A stretch of 48,041 nucleotides of DNA from Actinomycetes bacterium (GTDB lineage Bacteria > Actinomycetota > Acidimicrobiia > Acidimicrobiales > Bog-793): the NCBI GenBank assembly GCA_021809805.1, contig JAJZKA010000008.1:1-48041 (forward strand). Direction: 5' to 3'. Below the pieces are notes generated by a model. That model saw nothing but the letters and a program-made list of their open reading frames with translations, did no database searches and was not told where the DNA came from. How positions within the stretch are numbered: the first letter of the stretch is position 1; every line of letters starts with the position of its first letter. The translations under genes and the position numbers were made by a program. Below are positions 37,141 to 46,113 of this stretch, in pieces.

Positions 37141-40100
37141 TCAGTGCGCGGGTCGGCGACCGTCGCGCGCACTGATGAGGTTCCCGTGCCGGTGCATGGT
37201 GACGCTCACTGCCTGCTCCCTGGTCCAACGAAGGAGCTCTTCGGTTCCGAGCGCGACGAGCGGTTCGATGTCCACCTCGAAGCCCTCGTCGAGCAGCGCG
37301 AGCCGCAGCCGAGGTGCCGAGCCCGCGATACGAACTCGCTCCGTGCGGTGCGGGGCGGTCCGCAGCCGGTCAATCAGGGCGTCGTCGTCCTCCACGAGGG
37401 AGCCGGCGAACCTGGCGTCGTCCGCGGCTCCTAGCGGTGCGGCACAGGAGAGCTCGACGGTGACGCCGAGGATGGCGGCGACACCAAGCGACACCTCGAG
37501 CGCGTCCGCGTCCGGCGCCACGGAGAGACGGAGGACTGCATGATGGAGCGGACGGAGGCGGAACAGATCTTGCTCTGCCGCGAGGTTGCTCGGGTCCTCG
37601 CCTGGGAGGAGTCGCTCCATCTCAGCGCGTGCCAGTGCGAGCTCCGTCTCCAGGTCGAGTGGCGCGCAGCGACGCCATCGTCCGAGAGAACCGACATAGT
37701 GAGGGCCGCCGGCTTTCGCCCCGGGTCCGATCGACGAGCGTTTCCATCCACCGAAGGGCTGTCGACGCACGATGGCTCCCGTGATGTGGCGGTTGACATA
37801 GAGGTTCCCTGCCGCGACCGCGTCGCACCAGCGGTCCACCTCTCGCTCGTCGAGCGAGCAGATCCCCGCGGTGAGCCCGTAGTCGGTGGCGTTCTGCAGC
37901 TCGATCGCGTGGTCGAGATCTCGCGCGCGCAAGAGGCCGAGCACGGGGCCGAAGCATTCGGTCCGATGGAGCTCGCTGCCCGGAGCGATCCCGAGCTTGA
38001 CCCCGGGCGACCAGAGCCGGGGGTTCTCGCCGATCTGGCGTGGCTCGACGAGCCATCGCTCTCCGGCTGCAAGCGTCGTGAGCGCACGCTCGAGGATGTC
38101 CGATGGTGGCCGGATGAGTGGTCCCACGCGAGCCGAAAGGTCGTCAGCAGCGCCGACGCGTAGGCTCGACACTGCGTCGGCGAGGCGCGAAAGGAACCGT
38201 GTGTCGTCGTAGACGGGCGCCTCGAGGATCGCCAGGCTTGCCGCGGAGCACTTCTGCCCCGCGTGTGAGAACGCGGAGTGCACGAGGTCGCGCACGGCGT
38301 CTTCGAGATCGGCCGCTGCGGTGACCACGATTGCATTCTTTCCGCTGGTCTCGGCATGCAGCGCAAGCGAGGGCCGCCACTCGAGGAAGCGGCGAGCGGT
38401 GTCCCATGCGCCGGTGAGCACGACGGCGTCCACATCACGGTGCACGACGAGCCGTTGCCCCGGAGTGGCGTCCGCGCACGGAAGGAACTGGAGGACATCT
38501 CGAGGGATGCCTGCGGCGTGGCACTGATCGACGATCAGCGATGCCGTCATCACCGTCTCGGGTGCCGGCTTCAAGATGACGGGACTGCCTGCAGCCAGTG
38601 CCGCGAGGACGCCTCCCGATGCGATGGCGTAGGGGAAGTTCCACGGAGGGGCGACGACGACCACGCCGAGCGGCTCGAAGACCGCCGTGCCCACATGCCG
38701 CTGCTCCAGCTCGGCGGCTCGAGTTGCGTAGTAGCGCGCGTCGTCGATGGCCTCGGATACCTCTGAGTCGGCTTCACGCACGACCTTTCCGCTGTCGGCG
38801 ACCATCACCGCGATCGTGCGGGCGCGCTGGTGTGCCATCTCGTCGGCGACACGAGCAAGAAGCCGACCTCGGTTCGCGCCAGGCGTGGCGGCCCAGCCCG
38901 GCGCCGCGGCGCGGGCGACAGCCACCGCGCGCTCTACCGTCTCTGTGTCGGCCTCGACGTAGCGGTACCACGCCGTGCCCGGTGCCGATGGATCGACACC
39001 GACACCGGTGAGCGGTCCGGTCACCGGCTCGCCGCCGACGACCGCGTGGAGCGGACCCGGGGGGCGGCAGGCGAGCTCGGACATCGCTCTTGCGAGCGCG
39101 GCCCGGTTGGCAGCGATCGTGAAGTCAGTGTCGGCGACGTTGGCAAAGGGGCCAAGTGCTGATCCGCTGCACGTGTCCTCCTCGCCGAGGTGGGGCGCGC
39201 TCTCGCGCCGCGACGGGATCGGCGCGCGGTGGCGATCTTCGACTGCCTGGCGGAAGCGCGCGCGCTGAGCCTCCCATGCAGCGGAGCCTGGCTCGAGGGA
39301 GGAAAGGTGAGCGAGATAATTCTCCGGCGTGCTGTTCTCATCGAAGCGTCGCACGAGGTAGGCAACGGCCGACTCGAAATCGTCACGCCGCACCACTGGG
39401 GCGTACAGCAGGATGCTGCCCGCGGCACGCGCGACAGCCTTGGCTTCCGCTACCGCCATGCCTTCGAGCATCTCGATCTCGACGCGACCACCGCCGAGCT
39501 GCTTGTCGCGGACGAGCGCCCAGGCGACATCGAAGAGATTGTGGCTTGCCACCCCGACTTGGAGCGCGCCGGCGAGCTCGGGGGCGAGGGCTATGTCCAA
39601 CAGACGCTTGTAGTTGGCGTCGACCTCCTCCTTGGTGGGAAACGGCGCGGAGGGCCAACCCCGCAGCTCGGCTTCGACCCGCTCCATGGCGAGGTTCGCG
39701 CCTTTCACGAGCCGGACTCTGATCGAGGCACCCGTTGCCGCGTGCCGACGTTTGGCGAAGTCGCATAGGGATCCCAGGACGTCGACGGAGTCGGGAAGGT
39801 ATGCCTGCAGCGCGATCCCGGCGTCGAGCGCGCTGAAGGGGGGCTCTTCGAGCAGGGAGATGAACGCGTCGACGGTGAGGTGGAGGTCACGGTACTCCTC
39901 CATGTCGAAGTACACGAGCTTTGGAGGGTGGTGGCGAGCAGCGGCGTCCAAGATGGGACGGAGCCGCTCGCGCACGCGCTCGAGGCTGTGTTCGTACGCG
40001 AGCACGTCCAACTGGGAGTAGAGGGCGGAGAGCTTGACCGACACGCACTCGACCTCACGTCGGGCGAGGAGCGCCGCCACCTCGCGCGCGCGTGCTGCGG

Positions 40101-40587
40101 CCTGCCCTTCGCCGAGCACGGCCTCTCCGAGCAGGTTCACATTGCAGCGCATCCCCTCCGCCCGCCGCCGTTCAAGGTGCCGGCGCAGCGGTCCGCGTTC
40201 GGCCGGCAGGACGAGCGAGGCGAGCTCTCGGCGGAGCCTTGCGGTGGCAAGGGCGACAACGACCGCGGGAGCGCGGGACGCAAGCGCGGCGGCCGCTCGC
40301 AGGGCGAGACGGTCGACGGGGCCCGCGATCGCTGGAGATGGATTCGCCGCGACGAGGTCCGCGAGTCGCGCTGCTGCTCGCCGGGGTGTGCGGATGCGCA
40401 GTACCTCGTCGGTGAGCTCGAGCATGAAGGTCCTGCTGTGTTCGTCGGCCGAGAGGGCGCCGACGCGGCGGCGGCGTCGTCGTCGCTCCTTCGCTCCGAT
40501 GCTGCGACGTGCCTCGGTCGACAGGGCGGCGGCGAGTCGCTCCGCCGCCTCGCAGGTTGGCGCGTCTTCGTTGTCGAGTGCTGGCAC
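37141..40587 (-). CDS. putA: Bifunctional proline dehydrogenase / L-glutamate gamma-semialdehyde dehydrogenase (PutA-type)
   Basis: N-terminal PRODH barrel (VSVKLSALYSQLD, IRVRLVKGANL), ALDH domain (PWNFPYAIASGGVLAALAAGSPVILKPAPET, AETSGKNAIVV, HAGQKCSA). Confidence 0.94.
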   Translation of the reverse strand: MPALDNEDAPTCEAAERLAAALSTEARRSIGAKERRRRRRRVGALSADEHSRTFMLELTDEVLRIRTPRRAAARLADLVAANPSPAIAGPVDRLALRAAAALASRAPAVVVALATARLRRELASLVLPAERGPLRRHLERRRAEGMRCNVNLLGEAVLGEGQAAARAREVAALLARREVECVSVKLSALYSQLDVLAYEHSLERVRERLRPILDAAARHHPPKLVYFDMEEYRDLHLTVDAFISLLEEPPFSALDAGIALQAYLPDSVDVLGSLCDFAKRRHAATGASIRVRLVKGANLAMERVEAELRGWPSAPFPTKEEVDANYKRLLDIALAPELAGALQVGVASHNLFDVAWALVRDKQLGGGRVEIEMLEGMAVAEAKAVARAAGSILLYAPVVRRDDFESAVAYLVRRFDENSTPENYLAHLSSLEPGSAAWEAQRARFRQAVEDRHRAPIPSRRESAPHLGEEDTCSGSALGPFANVADTDFTIAANRAALARAMSELACRPPGPLHAVVGGEPVTGPLTGVGVDPSAPGTAWYRYVEADTETVERAVAVARAAAPGWAATPGANRGRLLARVADEMAHQRARTIAVMVADSGKVVREADSEVSEAIDDARYYATRAAELEQRHVGTAVFEPLGVVVVAPPWNFPYAIASGGVLAALAAGSPVILKPAPETVMTASLIVDQCHAAGIPRDVLQFLPCADATPGQRLVVHRDVDAVVLTGAWDTARRFLEWRPSLALHAETSGKNAIVVTAAADLEDAVRDLVHSAFSHAGQKCSAASLAILEAPVYDDTRFLSRLADAVSSLRVGAADDLSARVGPLIRPPSDILERALTTLAAGERWLVEPRQIGENPRLWSPGVKLGIAPGSELHRTECFGPVLGLLRARDLDHAIELQNATDYGLTAGICSLDEREVDRWCDAVAAGNLYVNRHITGAIVRRQPFGGWKRSSIGPGAKAGGPHYVGSLGRWRRCAPLDLETELALARAEMERLLPGEDPSNLAAEQDLFRLRPLHHAVLRLSVAPDADALEVSLGVAAILGVTVELSCAAPLGAADDARFAGSLVEDDDALIDRLRTAPHRTERVRIAGSAPRLRLALLDEGFEVDIEPLVALGTEELLRWTREQAVSVTMHRHGNLISARDGRRPAH

Positions 40588-40701
40588 GAAGCTGACCGTA
40601 CCGGGTGGGGGAGCGCAGCTGGCGGAGCCCGGTCGTGCCGCGCTGCTGCAACCCGCGCTGGCGAGGTGGCCGGACTCCGGCAGCGCGACGCCGCCAGGGG
40701 C

Positions 40702-40736
40702 TGCACCAAGGTGCGTCGGGCCGGTGCACCAAGGTG
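40702..40736. repeat. Direct repeat of TGCACCAAGGTG upstream of putA
   Basis: TGCACCAAGGTG at 40702-40713 and 40725-40736; each contains CACC-AA-GGTG. Confidence 0.85.
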
Positions 40737-40744
40737 TCGAGCCT

Positions 40745-41710
40745 TCATGCAGTGGGCGGAAGGGTGGAGATTGGGTGAGTTGTTGGCGAGGATGTCCCTG
40801 TCGGTGTGGGTGCAGATGTGGACGCCGTGCTCAAGACATCGCGACCGGCTCGAAGGCGAGGCGAGATTGGCCGCGTCGCGAGGAGGCATCCAGTGAGCAC
40901 GAGGAGGAAGCCTGCTGCGGTGGCCGGGCCGAAGGGCTCACCGAGCACGGCCACGCCGAGGACGACGGCGACCGCAGGATTCACGTAGGTGACCAAGGTC
41001 GCGCGCATCGCGCCGACCTCCCTGATGAGTGCGAAGAAGCACAAGAACGCCGTGATGGTGCACACCACGGTCAGCGCCGCGACCGACTCGATCACCGACG
41101 GCGACAGCGGGCGCGTCGGCTGGGAGAACACCGCGATGGGGGCGTACACCACGGCGGTGCCCGCGACCGAGCACGCGAGGAGCCCGATCGGCGGGACGTC
41201 GGAAAGGTGCCGGCTCACCACCCACGGTCCGAGCGCGTACCCGACGACGACGATCCCGATCGACGCGACGGAAATCAGCTGCGTGCCGGTGACGGAGAGC
41301 CCCACGAGCAGGCCGACACCCCCGAGCCCGACGAGAAGCCCCGATACGCGCCGCAGGTCGACGCGATCGGTCCCCGTTGCCCAGGCGAGCAACGCGGCAA
41401 CGAGCGGGACTGCGCCGATGAGGAGCCCCGTCAACGAGCTCGGGAGACGGCGCTCCGCGTTCGTGATCAGCCCCCAGGGAACGGCGATCTCTGCCGCGGT
41501 GTACGCGAGTAACGGGCGCCAACGACGGAGCACGGGGCGCAGGGCTCCTCGTGCGGCAGCGAGCGGCACGACGACGACCGACGCGCCGCCGGTCCTGATG
41601 AGGACGATCAGTGCTGGGCTGAGCTCGCGCACTGACACCTTGATGAGCAGGTACGGCAGCCCCCACAAGATGCCGACGACCACGAAGAAGAACCAGCCGC
41701 GGCGCGTCAT
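40745..41710 (-). CDS. EamA/DMT family transporter
   Basis: Multiple TM helices, GILWGLPYLLIKVSVRELSPALIVLIRTG, internal duplication (VNPAVAVVLGVAVLGEPFGP). Confidence 0.88.
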   Translation of the reverse strand: MTRRGWFFFVVVGILWGLPYLLIKVSVRELSPALIVLIRTGGASVVVVPLAAARGALRPVLRRWRPLLAYTAAEIAVPWGLITNAERRLPSSLTGLLIGAVPLVAALLAWATGTDRVDLRRVSGLLVGLGGVGLLVGLSVTGTQLISVASIGIVVVGYALGPWVVSRHLSDVPPIGLLACSVAGTAVVYAPIAVFSQPTRPLSPSVIESVAALTVVCTITAFLCFFALIREVGAMRATLVTYVNPAVAVVLGVAVLGEPFGPATAAGFLLVLTGCLLATRPISPRLRAGRDVLSTASTSAPTPTGTSSPTTHPISTLPPTA

Positions 41711-41756
41711 CGAAGTGGCAGCACGGGCCGTGGCCCGCCGAGCGGGGGGGCGGCGT

Positions 41757-42257
41757 TCAGGTTGCCTCGCGGCGCGTCTGGAACCGGGCGACGGAGAAGC
41801 CGAAGAGGATTGGGATGTCCACCGCGAAGACGAAAATTGACAGGGTGAGGAGTACGAGCATCGATCCGCGGGTGCCGTCGTTCACGACCACGTACTCCAG
41901 TATGCCTGCGGTGACGAAGTAGGCCGGGAGCGCCCACTTGACGGCGAGGAGGAAGCTGTCGATGAGCTCCCCGTTGGGTTCAGGCTGTTTCAGTTCGAAG
42001 AGCACGGCGAGACCGGCCGGTTCGAGGACACCGATCGCCACGATGGTCATCACGGCGACGACGACGAAGGAGGTGACCACCCATCCATGCTCGGGGTACG
42101 CGGCGCTCAGATTGCCGAGATGGCGGGCGAGCTGCCATCCGGTCGCCAGCGTGCAGACCACGAGCGTGGGCATGAGAACGACCATTGTTGGCATGAGCCG
42201 CTTGGAGAATGGCGCCGCGACGCTCCTGGGCACAGGTCCTGTGCTCGTGCGTGTCAT
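41757..42257 (-). CDS. Hypothetical integral membrane protein
   Basis: About 4 hydrophobic segments; ATG at 42257 of longer ORF. Confidence 0.65.
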   Translation of the reverse strand: MTRTSTGPVPRSVAAPFSKRLMPTMVVLMPTLVVCTLATGWQLARHLGNLSAAYPEHGWVVTSFVVVAVMTIVAIGVLEPAGLAVLFELKQPEPNGELIDSFLLAVKWALPAYFVTAGILEYVVVNDGTRGSMLVLLTLSIFVFAVDIPILFGFSVARFQTRREAT

Positions 42258-42424
42258 GTGGCTTCTGCGTGCCCTTCGTGAGCCCGTTGGCGTGGGCGGA
42301 ATACCGGTGCCGCCCCCTTGGCACCGGGGCCAGCGAGCTGGACCGGTGGCCTCGCCGAACGCTATACAGCGAGCCCACCGGCTGCAACGATCTGCTAGGA
42401 CCACCGACGAGGAATGGAGGCGTC

Positions 42425-43279
42425 GTGACGTCAGGACCGATGGTGCTCGACGGCCGGCGCATTGTTGTCACCGGTGCGACGAGCGGGCTGGGCGAAGCCA
42501 TGGCTCGGGCGCTGCTCGGGGCCGGAGCCGCGGTTGGGGTCGCGGCCCGGCCCGGGGCGCGGCTCGAAGACGCCGTCAGGCGTCTCGAGCACGACGGCCT
42601 GCGCGGAACCGGGGGGCCTGGCGGCGGCCGGTCTCGAGTGCTCGCGCTGCCCGTCGACGTGCGCGATCCCGAGTCGGTGACCACGGCATCGGGTCGGGCG
42701 ATCGACGTGTTCGGTGGCGTCGACATGGTCGTGAACAACGCCGGAATCGGGATGCGCACGGTGAACCCGCGCTTCTTCGAGCACGCACAGCCCTTCTACG
42801 ACGTCGAGCCCTCAGCGTTCAATGACGTCGTCGCCACGAACCTGGCGGGGTACTTCCTGGTTGCGCGAGCGTTCGCACGGCACTTCCTCGCTCGAGGTGG
42901 GGGGCGGTTCGTGAACGTCTCGATCAACCGGGAGACCATGGTGCGTGCCGGCTTCGTGCCCTATGGGCCGTCGCGCGCCGCCTCCGAAGCTCTCAGCATG
43001 GTCATGACCGAGGATCTCCGACCTCATGGCGTGGCGGTCAACGTCCTGCTTCCGGGGGGCGCGACCGATACTGGGATGATCCCCGAGACACTGCCTCTCG
43101 CCTCGCGAACCAGTCTGCTGGATCCGTCGATCATGGGGCCGCCTGCAGTCTTCCTCGCCTCGGACGAGGCGGACGGCCTCACCGGCGCCCGCATCGTGGC
43201 CTCTGAGTTCGACCAGTGGGTCGAGCAGTACCGCGCGGCGGGGCGGTCCGGCACCGGGCGAGCCGCCGGCCAGCAATGA
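42425..43279 (+). CDS. SDR family oxidoreductase
   Basis: IVVTGATSGLGEAMARALLGAG, VNNAG, YGPSRAASEALS; active site reads YxxxR. Confidence 0.9.
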   Translation: MTSGPMVLDGRRIVVTGATSGLGEAMARALLGAGAAVGVAARPGARLEDAVRRLEHDGLRGTGGPGGGRSRVLALPVDVRDPESVTTASGRAIDVFGGVDMVVNNAGIGMRTVNPRFFEHAQPFYDVEPSAFNDVVATNLAGYFLVARAFARHFLARGGGRFVNVSINRETMVRAGFVPYGPSRAASEALSMVMTEDLRPHGVAVNVLLPGGATDTGMIPETLPLASRTSLLDPSIMGPPAVFLASDEADGLTGARIVASEFDQWVEQYRAAGRSGTGRAAGQQ

Positions 43280-43319
43280 CGTAGGAGGTGGACGCAGCGG
43301 CGTCGCGTAACCTGGCGGG

Positions 43320-43823
43320 GTGCTGCTGCTCGTGGTCCGCCACGCTCAGGCCGGATCGAAGGAAGACTGGCAGCGAGACGACGCGTCGCGGCCGCTGACC
43401 GAACGCGGTGTCGAGCAGGCACTCGCCCTCGCGGACTTCCTGGTGCTCTATGGCCCCCGACGCGTGGTCTCGAGCCCGCTCCTACGCTGTGTCCAGACCG
43501 TGGAGCCGCTCGCGTCTCGCATCGGGCGGGCCGTCGAAGCGACCGCTGCTCTCGGGCCGACGGCCGGGGAGTGGGCTGCGGCGCTCGTCTGCGGGCTCGC
43601 ACTCGATGACGGTCCCATCGTCGTGTGCACCCACGGGGAAACCATCGAAGCGCTGCAGCGGCATCTTGGCGGCACCGGCTGGTCCGGCTTTGCCGCGCGC
43701 AATGCCCACGAGAAGGGATCGGTCTGGGTGGTCGAGACTCGTGCAGGCGCCGTGGTGTCGGCCGAGTACTTTCCGCCCGCATCCATGGGCGAGCGCCTGA
43801 CGCCGAGTGCAGCTGAGCACTGA
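43320..43823 (+). CDS. Histidine phosphatase family protein (SixA-like)
   Basis: LLLVVRHAQAG RHG motif, LTERGVEQALALADFL, VVCTHGETIEAL. Confidence 0.9.
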   Translation: MLLLVVRHAQAGSKEDWQRDDASRPLTERGVEQALALADFLVLYGPRRVVSSPLLRCVQTVEPLASRIGRAVEATAALGPTAGEWAAALVCGLALDDGPIVVCTHGETIEALQRHLGGTGWSGFAARNAHEKGSVWVVETRAGAVVSAEYFPPASMGERLTPSAAEH

Positions 43824-44174
43824 ACCGCTCTGCGCACCGTGCACCGGTCGATCGGGATGCGAGGGTGGAGGACCTGCAACTGGGCGGACCCTCGTCGTCA
43901 TATCGGCGGCAGGGCGGGATGCACCGAGCCCGCGGCGCCCCTGCCCCTCGTTGGTCCCGGAAGGGCCCGGCTGGCGACGGTGCGGGCGACGGTGCGGGTG
44001 ACGGCGGCGGACCGGCACCCGTGCGTTGATCGACCCGGTAGCTGCGATGCAAGGCGAGATCCTCGGACAGCTCTACAGGGGGGAACTTCGGGTTAGGAAG
44101 CACGCCAACGGGTACATCATCGACAGACGACTCAGACGATTCGTCGACGGAGGCGCAGGGAAGGAGCCGTCGGC

Positions 44175-44333
44175 ATGGACAAGCGAGACGTGCGACGCGC
44201 AGACCCCACGATGGGGAGGCGCGGCGGCGATCCGCCGCTCGTAGACCCCACGATGGGAGAGCCCGGTGAGGATCCGCCGGTGGACGACCCCACGATGGGC
44301 CCGCCCGGCGGCGATCCGTCACGGGAGGTTTGA
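44175..44333 (+). CDS. Small protein of three 14-aa DPTMG-type repeats
   Basis: AAGGAG at 44161 upstream of ATG; MDKRDVRRADPTMGRRGGDPPLVDPTMGEPGEDPPVDDPTMGPPGGDPSREV, 52 aa; below ORF-track cut-off. Confidence 0.45.
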   Translation: MDKRDVRRADPTMGRRGGDPPLVDPTMGEPGEDPPVDDPTMGPPGGDPSREV

Positions 44334-44597
44334 CCCACTCCGCTGCGCGCGCGAGCCGCCCGGGCGGTAGGGCGACGCGCCCGAGGCGGTGTCTACGCCC
44401 ATCTCGCTGGCGACAGCCGTGTCGCCTGGGTGCTCAGTGGTGAGGTGGTCGCTCATGGACCAGACGGCGAGCTGCTCCTCCAGCCGTGGCGCGTGCTGGC
44501 GGCGATAGACGACGTCACGGCCGACGAGGTTCGGCATCTCTACGTTCGGCATCTCTACGAGGAACGCTTCGAGGTGGCGCAGGCAACGCAGAGCTGA
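44334..44597 (+). other. Open frame continuing in phase after the TGA of the 52-aa ORF; possible coding region without obvious start
   Basis: PTPLRARAARAVGRRARGGVYAHLAGDSRVAWVLSGEVVAHGPDGELLLQPWRVLAAIDDVTADEVRHLYVRHLYEERFEVAQATQS*; mostly G/C third positions. Confidence 0.35.
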
Positions 44598-44603
44598 CCG
44601 TAG

Positions 44604-44617
44604 CGAACACCTGTTCG
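44604..44617 (+). promoter_or_regulatory. SOS (LexA) box-like palindrome CGAAC-ACCT-GTTCG
   Basis: Matches core of actinobacterial LexA consensus (T)CGAAC-N4-GTTCG(A); immediately upstream of TATACT and alkB-like ATG. Confidence 0.7.
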
Positions 44618-44618
44618 T

Positions 44619-44624
44619 TATACT
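44619..44624 (+). promoter_or_regulatory. Putative -10 element TATACT of the alkB-like gene
   Basis: TANNNT 3 nt before the first in-frame ATG, compatible with a leaderless transcript. Confidence 0.5.
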
Positions 44625-44627
44625 GAC

Positions 44628-45251
44628 ATGATGCTGCAGCAGACGTTGTTCTCCGCGGGCGAGGAGGTCGTGTTCAGACCCCTCGATGCCGGTGGTGAGC
44701 GGTTGGCTCTCGGCCGAGGCGCCTGGGTGGAAGTGCACCCTGGATGGATGGGCGGCACCGGAGATCTCTTCGACCGGCTCGTCGACACGGTGCCTTGGCG
44801 GGCAGAGCGGCGCCAGATGTACGACCGTGTGGTCGACGTCCCGAGGCTGCAGTCCTTTTACGAAGAGGATGTCCCGCTGCCCGACACTGCGCTCGACGAG
44901 ATGCGTGCCGCGCTCGATGATCGCTACTCGTCGGAGCTCGGTGAACCGTTCCGCACCGTCGGCATGTGCCTCTACCGTGACGGTCGCGACAGCGTGGCAT
45001 GGCACGGCGACACGGTCGGGCGTGCATCGAGGGAGGACACGATCGTCGCGATCGTGTCGTTGGGGGCGGCCCGGCGGTTCTTGCTCCGCCCTCGCGGGGG
45101 CGGCCCGGCCCGGCGTTTCTTGCTCGCGGCAGGTGACCTCTTGGTGATGGGTGGGAGCTGCCAGCGAACCTGGGAGCACGCCGTTCCCAAGTCTGCCCGG
45201 CCCGTCGGGCGGCGCCTCAGCATCCAATTCCGCCCGCGTGGTGTCCGCTAG
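44628..45251 (+). CDS. AlkB-like 2-oxoglutarate/Fe(II)-dependent oxygenase
   Basis: MCLYRDGRDSVAWHGDTVG (HxD), ATIVSLG-like IVAIVSLGAARRFLLR, GDLLVMGGSCQRTWEHAVPK, RRLSIQFR. Confidence 0.9.
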   Translation: MMLQQTLFSAGEEVVFRPLDAGGERLALGRGAWVEVHPGWMGGTGDLFDRLVDTVPWRAERRQMYDRVVDVPRLQSFYEEDVPLPDTALDEMRAALDDRYSSELGEPFRTVGMCLYRDGRDSVAWHGDTVGRASREDTIVAIVSLGAARRFLLRPRGGGPARRFLLAAGDLLVMGGSCQRTWEHAVPKSARPVGRRLSIQFRPRGVR

Positions 45252-45273
45252 CGGTCGGGTCCTGGTCGTCAGG

Positions 45274-45969
45274 TCACGAACGCAGGTGACAAGTGGTGGC
45301 AACATCGCGCGCGTTGACATCGAAATTTCTTGCACTCCAGCGTTTGGGCGAAGTCCCAGGTCGGTAGAATTGCATTGCCTGGCCGATGGCCGGGTGCCAG
45401 CCAAAGACGAGGCCCCTGGTAACCCCCCTCCGCCCCAGGGGCTTCGTCGCGCTGGCCCGCTTATCTCGTCCGGGCACGACAAGAGGGGCCGCCGTATCGT
45501 CTGTGGCGCCGTCGAGTCCGTGGCACAGGGCCCCTCGCTCGTCACGGTTCGGCCACGCGGCGCCGATGTCGGCGAGCGCGGAGCCATCGCCCCGCTCGAT
45601 CGCCAGATCGCCGATCGAGAGAATCCGGACCGTTCGCCCGCGTTCGACGACAGGGAGCCGGGGCACCGAATGCCGGCGCATCTCCTCGGCGGCCTCTTCC
45701 AAAGGCTCATTGGGAGATACCGTCTGCGCCTCGCTGCTCGAGATGTCCTCGACGCGCAGGTTCTCGAGGTGTTTGTCGTCAGCGAGCGCCCGCACCACGA
45801 CGTTGGTCGTTGCACGGCACGTGCACGGAACAGATGCACGGCACGTGCACGGAACAGATGCACGGCACAGATGCACGGAACAGAGCGGGCACGCGAGGGG
45901 CTCGGCATGCGTGCGCGACCCCCGAAGCGGGCGCGAACGGTTCGCAGGCGAGCATGTGTCCGGGCTCAC
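45274..45969 (-). pseudogene. Truncated/disrupted CBS-domain protein
   Basis: VVVRALADDKHLENLRVEDISSSEAQTVSPNEPLEEAAEEMRRHSVPRLPVVERGRTVRILSIGDLAIERGDGSALADI matches second CBS motif of a Bateman pair; first CBS absent, replaced by repeat DNA. Confidence 0.7.
45811..45884. repeat. 24-bp tandem repeat x3
   Basis: TGCACGGCACGTGCACGGAACAGA x2 plus TGCACGGCACAGATGCACGGAACAGA. Confidence 0.95.
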
Positions 45970-46113
45970 GGCACGGTGCCCGCGAGCTCGTGCTCGATGC
46001 AGTGGCGAGTGGAGGGCACGTCTTCGGGCTTGGAACCGCCATCAGCCGAAGGCCAGAGCCGACTGCGACGAGGAGCATGAACATCACGGTTCCACACGAG
46101 TGGCCCGGTGGTC

